64,000 bases of DNA from CAVUMR01 sp963742715. Lineage in GTDB: Bacteria > Actinomycetota > Actinomycetes > Mycobacteriales > Micromonosporaceae. The translations under genes were made by a program, and so were the position numbers. The DNA lies in NCBI GenBank assembly GCA_963742715.1, contig CAVUMR010000002.1, positions 2,542,001-2,606,000 on the forward strand, given 5' to 3'. Shown in pieces: positions 12,001 through 64,000 of the stretch (position 1 is the stretch's first letter; each line of letters begins with the position of its first letter). The notes beneath the pieces are model-generated. The model searched no databases. It saw only the letters and a program-made list of their open reading frames with translations, and had not been told where the DNA came from.

Positions 12001-12294
12001 CCCGCCCTCCCGGACGTAGCTGGTGCCCGGGTGGTCCGGGTCCGGGTGGTACAGCCGCTCGACGTCCCAGCCCCGGTCGTCCGGGAATGCCGCGATGCCG
12101 TCGATGCCGCCCTCGACGAGCTGCCACAGCTCCTCCGGGCTCGCCACCCCGCCCGGGTACCGGCAGGCCATGCCGACGATCGCGATCGGCTCGTACTCCC
12201 GGTCCTCCAGCTCGCGCAGCCGCCGGCGGGTACGGCGCAACTCGGCGGTGGTGCGCTTGAGGTACTCGACGTACTTCTCTTCCTCGCCGCTCAT
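1..12294 (-). CDS. PKS-E: modular type I polyketide synthase, 3' end outside window (two modules and most of a third)
   Basis: The frame is open from ATG at 12294 (MSGEEEKYVEYLKR, GGAGG 8 nt upstream) to the window edge, 4098 codons without a stop. Domains: docking 1-34, KS 35-455, AT 479-872, KR 959-1332, ACP 1422-1499; KS 1517-1942, AT 1962-2372, KR 2472-2872, ACP 2962-3039; KS 3067-3489, AT 3526-3932, post-AT linker and the start of a reductive region 3960-4098. Extender choice is malonyl, methylmalonyl, methylmalonyl. It receives the chain from PKS-D through matching docking segments. No thioesterase is reached, so more modules or another PKS gene follow to the left. Confidence 0.96.
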   Translation of the reverse strand, partial: MSGEEEKYVEYLKRTTAELRRTRRRLRELEDREYEPIAIVGMACRYPGGVASPEELWQLVEGGIDGIAAFPDDRGWDVERLYHPDPDHPGTSYVREGGFLYDAGDFDAELFGISPREALAMDPQQRLLLETSWEAFERAGLPMTAVRGSRTGVFVGAASHGYDSVMAQAESAEGHLLTGNATSVISGRVSYTLGLEGPAVTVDTACSSSLVAVHLAAQALRQGDCELALAGGVTVMPTPAVFVGFSRQRGLAADGRCKAFAAGADGTNWSEGAGILLLQRLGDAQRAGRPILAVVRGSAVNQDGASNGLSAPHGPSQERVIRQALDNARLAPSEVDVVEAHGTGTALGDPIEAQALLATYGQDRAEPLYLGSIKSNVGHTQAAAGVAGVIKMVEAIRHRTLPPTLHVDEPTPHVDWSAGAVSLLTEARPWPEVDRPLRAGVSSFGVSGTNAHVLLEGAPEEPSVEEAGPVRVVPLAPVVVSARSAPALAAQASRWASWLTTADGVRPGDVGWSSVAGRSVLEHRAVVAAADRDELLAGLRALASGTPAASVVSGVAGRRGQIAFLFSGQGSQRRGMGRSLAAAFPVFAAAFDEVCDRFDGLAEALDSELIDQTQYTQAGLFAVEVALFRLLSSLGVRPDFVAGHSIGEITAAHVAGVLSLEDACTLVAARGRLMQALPAGGAMLAVAADESAVCESLVDGADLAAVNGPAACVVSGSADAVAAVESVWTGKGVRTKRLTVSHAFHSALMEPMLASFEAALAGISFSEPSIPLVSNLTGGLVSAEVTWPDYWVRHIREAVRFGDGIATLREQGVDTFVEVGPGGVLAALVPGDVTAVPALRKDRDEPAALLAALSELYVTGRSVDWTAYYDGTDAHRVDLPTYAFQRARYWPELTGPAGTAVPAADGEFWAAVEAGDVSGLAARVGAEDDTAVVEALRPAVPVLSSWWKARQRAAVVDGWSYRVAWERIRPSGVMSGRWLVASGGDDGGVAGMLAAAGATVDTLTVADPDRAELAARLAEVSPLGWTGVVCVAPAEDAPVAGSAATPTGAALALALVQALGDAALPGRMWCVTRAALPVVAGEEAGDLWGSVLWGLGRVVALEQPDRWGGVVDLPAGSGPRIGTDLAAVLADGAENQVAVRRDGVYARRLVPAPAPVQPGWRPTGTVLVTGGTGALGGHVARWLLREGAGEVVLVSRRGVDAPGARELAEELGGRVRIAACDVTDAAAVRALVDELSELTAVVHAAGVVDDGVLDCLDVARLDGVLGVKACAAQVLHEATADRNLDAFVLFSSLAGVIGSAGQGNYAAGNAYLDAFAAWRRAQQLPATAIAWGAWGEAGMAAADPLLAARLSRGGINPLPAGEAITALGRLVNTGEPAVTVADVDWARLARSWSATRATALISKLPGVPAEPASPVRAVVVGRSLAALTELVRGQAAAALGYPTGQPLPERTFRDLGFDSLTAVELRNRLTAETGMALPATLVFDYPTVPELAAHLHRLGSGESVGAVADADAAATAEPVVVVSMGCRFPGGVASPEQLWELVASGTDAMTAMPGDRGWNLHDLFHPDPDHPGSSYVREGGFVTGAGEFDPAFFGISPREAVAMDPQQRLLLETCWETFERARLDPTALRGSRTGVFVGTNGQDYGTLLMAAGDGDENYLATGNSASVISGRVAYTFGLHGPAVTVDTACSSSLVALHLAAQALRQGECDLALAGGVTVMGTPGIFIGFSRQRGLAADGRCKPFAAAADGTGWGEGAGVLLLQRLSDAVRDGNPVLAVVSGSAVNQDGASNGLTAPNGPAQQRVIRQALANAGVSAAEVDAVEAHGTGTTLGDPIEAQALLATYGQDRPADRPLWLGSIKSNLGHTQAAAGVAGIIKMIMAMRYGVLPPTLHVDEPTPHVDWSAGAVSLLTEARPWEPVGGTRRAGVSSFGISGTNVHVILQQDARVVPAVGVDDRPEQPEPAGPLPWVLSGATRQALTDRAHDLLARVGVGGENDRDLAYSLATTRATHEHRAVVVAGGRDELVDALTALVAGEPSGTTVSGVAVAPGEVAFVFPGQGAQWAGMAAELLDTAPAFAEKVHECAAALTPHVDWSLLDVLRGAPDAPALDRVDVVQPTLFAVSVALAALWQEFGVRPSAVVGHSQGEIAAAYVAGALSLADAAAVVALRSRVIAGIAGDGGMVSVAATAGEVTAELKAWDGRLSLAAVNGPNSVVVSGDSAALDELMSTYTARDVRVRRIQVDYASHSAQMEQLEAPLRELLAGIAPRTSDIRFFSTVDGDWLDTAALDGGYWYRNLRRTVGFDAAVRAVAGAGYHTFVEASPHPVLTMAVQESAELGADGAPVTVTGSLRRDEGGLDRFLASVAQVFAGGTRVDWRPAFGPGGRRVELPTYPFQRQLYWPKPGTGAIGAVPSAAVEPDEVDARFWAAVEAEDLPALAGELAGGADAEASLPEQALAEVLPALGAWRRQRRDGALVDSWRYRDSWQPLPDRTAPRASGTWWLVTDPATPAGIAAGCREALEACGAAVSEVVLDGDRAALAGRVSELAGAAGIVSLLALTETAHPAYPAVPHGFAGTVTLVQALGDAGVKAPLWCLTRGAVSTGSDDQLTNPIQQLAWGFGRVAALEHPERWGGLIDLPATPSDGLDDAGRRRLGAILTGDGLEDQVALRAVGAYGRRLVRAPLAGARPARAWRPSGTALVTGGTGALGGHMARWLAGNGAEHVVLVSRRGNQADGIAELEAELVALGARVTVAACDASDRVALAAVIDDLPDLTTVVHTAAVLDDSVVSSLTLDQIDFALRAKVTAAINLHELTRDRDLSAFILFSSFAGTVGSSGVGNYAPGNAYLNALAQHRRGLGLAATSIAWGAWGGGGMAEGDFGRMLNRHGAPEMAPHLAVSALQQALDHDEPFLTVANISWERFLVAFTATRPGPLISEIPDVQRLRASKGVPAEAAEDATPAGALARLSAPERQRALLDLVRDQAATVLKYPAAESVDPNHAFRDLGFDSVTAVELRNRLASGTGLRLPVTLVFDYPTPTALARHLDTELFGGTAAAPVAAAVGSAPVDDDPIAIVAMACRFPGGSSDPDRFWQLLADGRDAVSELPGDRGWDVDSFYHPDPDRTGTSYVRTGSFLYDAAEFDAAFFGISPREAVAMDPQQRLLLETSWEAVERAGIDPVRLRGSRTGVFVGTNGQDYGTLLMVSGEETEGFAGTGNAASVVSGRVAYALGLEGPAVSVDTACSSSLVALHLAAQALRSGECDLALAGGVTVMATPGLFVEFSRQRGLSADGRCRAFAASADGTGWGEGVGVLLVQRLSDARREGRDVLAVLRGSAVNQDGASNGLTAPNGPSQQRVIRQALAAGGLTGADVDVVEAHGTGTTLGDPIEAQALIATYGQDRPSDRPVLVGSVKSNIGHTQAAAGVAGLIKMVLAMRHGIVPPSLHIDEPTPHVEWDAGALALATELTPWPAVEGRPRRAAVSSFGISGTNAHVIIESPASSAAAAPAAAPDAAAADAVEAEPVSSGLLDAPVTVWPVSARSERALSGQAARLAAWARGRDGDPARVASSLVAGRPSFERRLAVVGDSWPELVAGLDAAASGTPAANVVSGVAAGVAADSLVWLFPGQGGQSAGMAAGLVGRCPVFDAALAECQAELGRWIDIDLAALLTGDAQDWLDRVDLVQPALWAVGVGLAQVWEAVGVVPGVVIGHSQGEIAGAAVAGVLSMADAARVVGLRAKALASLAGTGAMASIEASAAQVEAVLPAGAGIAAVNGPGQVVISGVPDAVAEVVAAFVEQDLRAKLIPVDYASHSAAVDQVADEIRRGLDGITPRTGRARIVSTLTGDWIDGADLGPDYWVRNLRQPVRFDQAVRTAVADGARAFIEVSPHPVLGMPVTAILDDTGTTGQVLGTLRRGEDDPTRLLTSLAQAHCAGLPVDYATIVPSKPAVALPTYAFDRQHFWPTATRGPASAQTGADATFWAAVESEDLDALAALTATESLDVLAPALPVLASWRRQQRDRSALDDLRYRSVWQPLAGVPDPHLTGTWLVVGAEGTGGTAAAARRELEQRGATTRLVLLPDELAGRADRAELADLLRGGEPDD
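3097..7746 (-). other. PKS-E module 2 KS-AT(methylmalonyl)-KR(B)-ACP, predicted D-hydroxyl with methyl branch
   Basis: The AT has GHSQGE and VDYASHS (methylmalonyl). The KR has TGGTGALG, VLDDSVVSSL (LDD, B-type) and FSSFAGTVGSSGVGNYAPGN with catalytic Ser and Tyr. No DH or ER is found. The ACP reads LGFDSVTAVELRNRL. The methyl configuration cannot be safely called by eye. Confidence 0.9.
7747..12192 (-). other. PKS-E module 1 KS-AT(malonyl)-KR(B-like)-ACP, predicted D-hydroxyl
   Basis: The KS is intact with VDTACSSS and EAHGTGT. The AT has GHSIGE and HAFH (malonyl). No DH follows LPTYAFQRARYWP. The KR has TGGTGALG and FSSLAGVIGSAGQGNYAAGN without the A-type Trp, and reads VDD where B-type KRs have LDD. 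It is best read as an active B-type. The ACP is LGFDSLTAVELRNRL. Confidence 0.9.
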
Positions 12295-12302
12295 CGCGTC
12301 CA

Positions 12303-12307
12303 CCTCC
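12303..12307 (-). promoter_or_regulatory. Strong ribosome binding site of PKS-E in the 43-bp PKS-D/PKS-E gap
   Basis: GGAGG within GGGGAGGTGG on the minus strand lies 8 nt before the ATG at 12294. No promoter or terminator is seen in the gap (12295-12337). Confidence 0.75.
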
Positions 12308-12337
12308 CCGGGCCGGTCAGGTCTGTACGGCTGCCGC

Positions 12338-23638
<11,301 letters not shown>

Positions 23639-23691
23639 CGCAGTCCCGTTCCCTCTCCGAGCTCTCTCGTCCAGCCGGTACGACGCGCCAT
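23639..23691 (-). promoter_or_regulatory. 53-bp PKS-C/PKS-D gap
   Basis: The gap holds a purine-rich GGAGAGGG (23651-23658), 12 nt before the PKS-D ATG, which is far for a ribosome binding site, and a weak GGGA (23644-23647) 5 nt before it. No promoter is visible. Co-transcription is likely. Confidence 0.5.
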
Positions 23692-38302
<14,611 letters not shown>

Positions 38303-38345
38303 GCAACCGCTCCGTGTCTGCGTTCCGCGTGGAAACCATCCCGGC
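38303..38345 (-). promoter_or_regulatory. 43-bp PKS-B/PKS-C gap with ribosome binding site
   Basis: GGAG on the minus strand (38310-38313) lies 7 nt before the PKS-C ATG at 38302. No promoter or terminator is visible. The short spacing supports co-transcription with PKS-B. Confidence 0.65.
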
Positions 38346-48488
<10,143 letters not shown>

Positions 48489-48778
48489 CAGCGCCACCTC
48501 TTCGGGGCCGGAACAACAAGGCGGCTAAAACCGTCTCCGACACCTCGAGCCGCGATACAACACACCATTCAGCCGACCATGAACAACAGGAATAGCAGAA
48601 TTAGCAGCGTCACAGCGCCGACCCAAAGCCGGTCGTACCGGAGGACCGTAATTGTCCGGCGACGACGGTCACAACCCCTAGCTCGCCCCTACCGGAGCCC
48701 CTAGGAAGCCGGGGCTACGGGCCACGTCACGGGCGGTACCAGCGGCGTTGCGCGCGCCCCGGAGCTGGCCAGGCGACA
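48489..48778 (-). promoter_or_regulatory. 290-bp intergenic region between PKS-A and PKS-B, possible internal promoter
   Basis: This is the only non-coding gap longer than about 50 bp. Its GC drops visibly between about 48510 and 48660. On the sense (minus) strand TTGTGA (48669-48674) and TACGGT (48645-48650) are spaced by 18 nt, a plausible but unproven sigma-70-like pair. A short inverted repeat AGCCCC/GGGGCT lies upstream of it. The RBS for PKS-B is at the downstream end. I see no credible small gene here. The gap suggests that PKS-B to PKS-E may have their own promoter. Confidence 0.4.
48497..48502 (-). promoter_or_regulatory. Ribosome binding site that decides the PKS-B start
   Basis: AAGAGG on the minus strand sits 8 nt before the ATG at 48488. 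An in-frame GTG at 48497 overlaps this site and cannot use it, so the ATG is preferred. Confidence 0.7.

Positions 48779-48790
<12 letters not shown>
48765..48790 (-). terminator. Possible hairpin overlapping the PKS-A stop codon
   Basis: The 8-bp palindrome ctggccag occurs at 48765-48772 and again at 48783-48790, so the two copies can pair across a 10-nt loop that contains the stop codon. There is no following T-run on the sense strand, so rho-independent termination is not clearly supported. It may be a weak attenuator or an RNA stabiliser. Confidence 0.3.

Positions 48791-64000
<15,210 letters not shown>

Noticed and set aside
48489..48497. GTG start for PKS-B at 48497
   Set aside because: The only Shine-Dalgarno-like sequence overlaps this GTG and is correctly spaced for the ATG at 48488.

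Overview
This window is the interior of one very large modular type I polyketide synthase (PKS) locus. Very high GC throughout, GGAGG-like ribosome binding sites and classical actinobacterial PKS domain signatures point to an actinomycete. The genus cannot be fixed from the sequence; the abundance of GTAC tetranucleotides, created partly by GTA valine codons, hints at something other than a typical Streptomyces. Every gene is on the minus strand, so transcription and biosynthesis run from position 64000 down to 1. Long open frames on the plus strand are antisense shadows of the PKS genes. No RNA gene, insertion sequence, transposase, CRISPR array, regulator, transporter or tailoring gene is visible. 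There is also no loading module or thioesterase, so the locus continues on both sides. 

Layout in order of translation: PKS-A (64000-48779, 5' end outside): end of one module (KR-ACP) plus three modules, KS-AT-DH-KR-ACP, KS-AT-KR-ACP and KS-AT-KR(dead)-ACP. A 290-bp gap follows, the only sizeable non-coding stretch, with relaxed GC. PKS-B (48488-38346): KS-AT-KR-ACP and KS-AT-DH-KR-ACP. PKS-C (38302-23692): KS-AT-DH-KR-ACP, KS-AT-KR-ACP and KS-AT-KR-ACP; its frame is broken by five single-base indels inside 1.3 kb. PKS-D (23638-12338): KS-AT-KR-ACP and a fully reducing KS-AT-DH-ER-KR-ACP. PKS-E (12294-1, 3' end outside): two KS-AT-KR-ACP modules and a third running off the window. Gaps between B, C, D and E are 43-53 bp, so B to E look like one operon. 

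How the genes work together: each protein ends in a helical docking segment and each following protein begins with a short coiled-coil docking segment before its first KS, which supports hand-over A>B>C>D>E. AT signatures (GHSIGE with HAFH = malonyl; GHSQGE with YASH = methylmalonyl) and KR signatures (LDD = B-type; no LDD plus Trp = A-type) predict per module: alkene; L-OH; ketone; L-OH; alkene; alkene; L-OH + methyl; L-OH; L-OH; CH2 + methyl; D-OH; D-OH + methyl; unfinished + methyl. That is a partly reduced, hydroxyl-rich chain with a diene and a beta-hydroxyketone, such as a large polyol macrolide or polyether-like product. I do not recognise the compound. 

The main oddities are a KR that has lost its nucleotide-binding motif and catalytic Tyr, an in-frame palindromic repeat element in two KS-AT linkers, general repeat expansion in those linkers, a TTA leucine codon in PKS-C, long near-identical DNA blocks shared between modules, and the clustered frameshifts.
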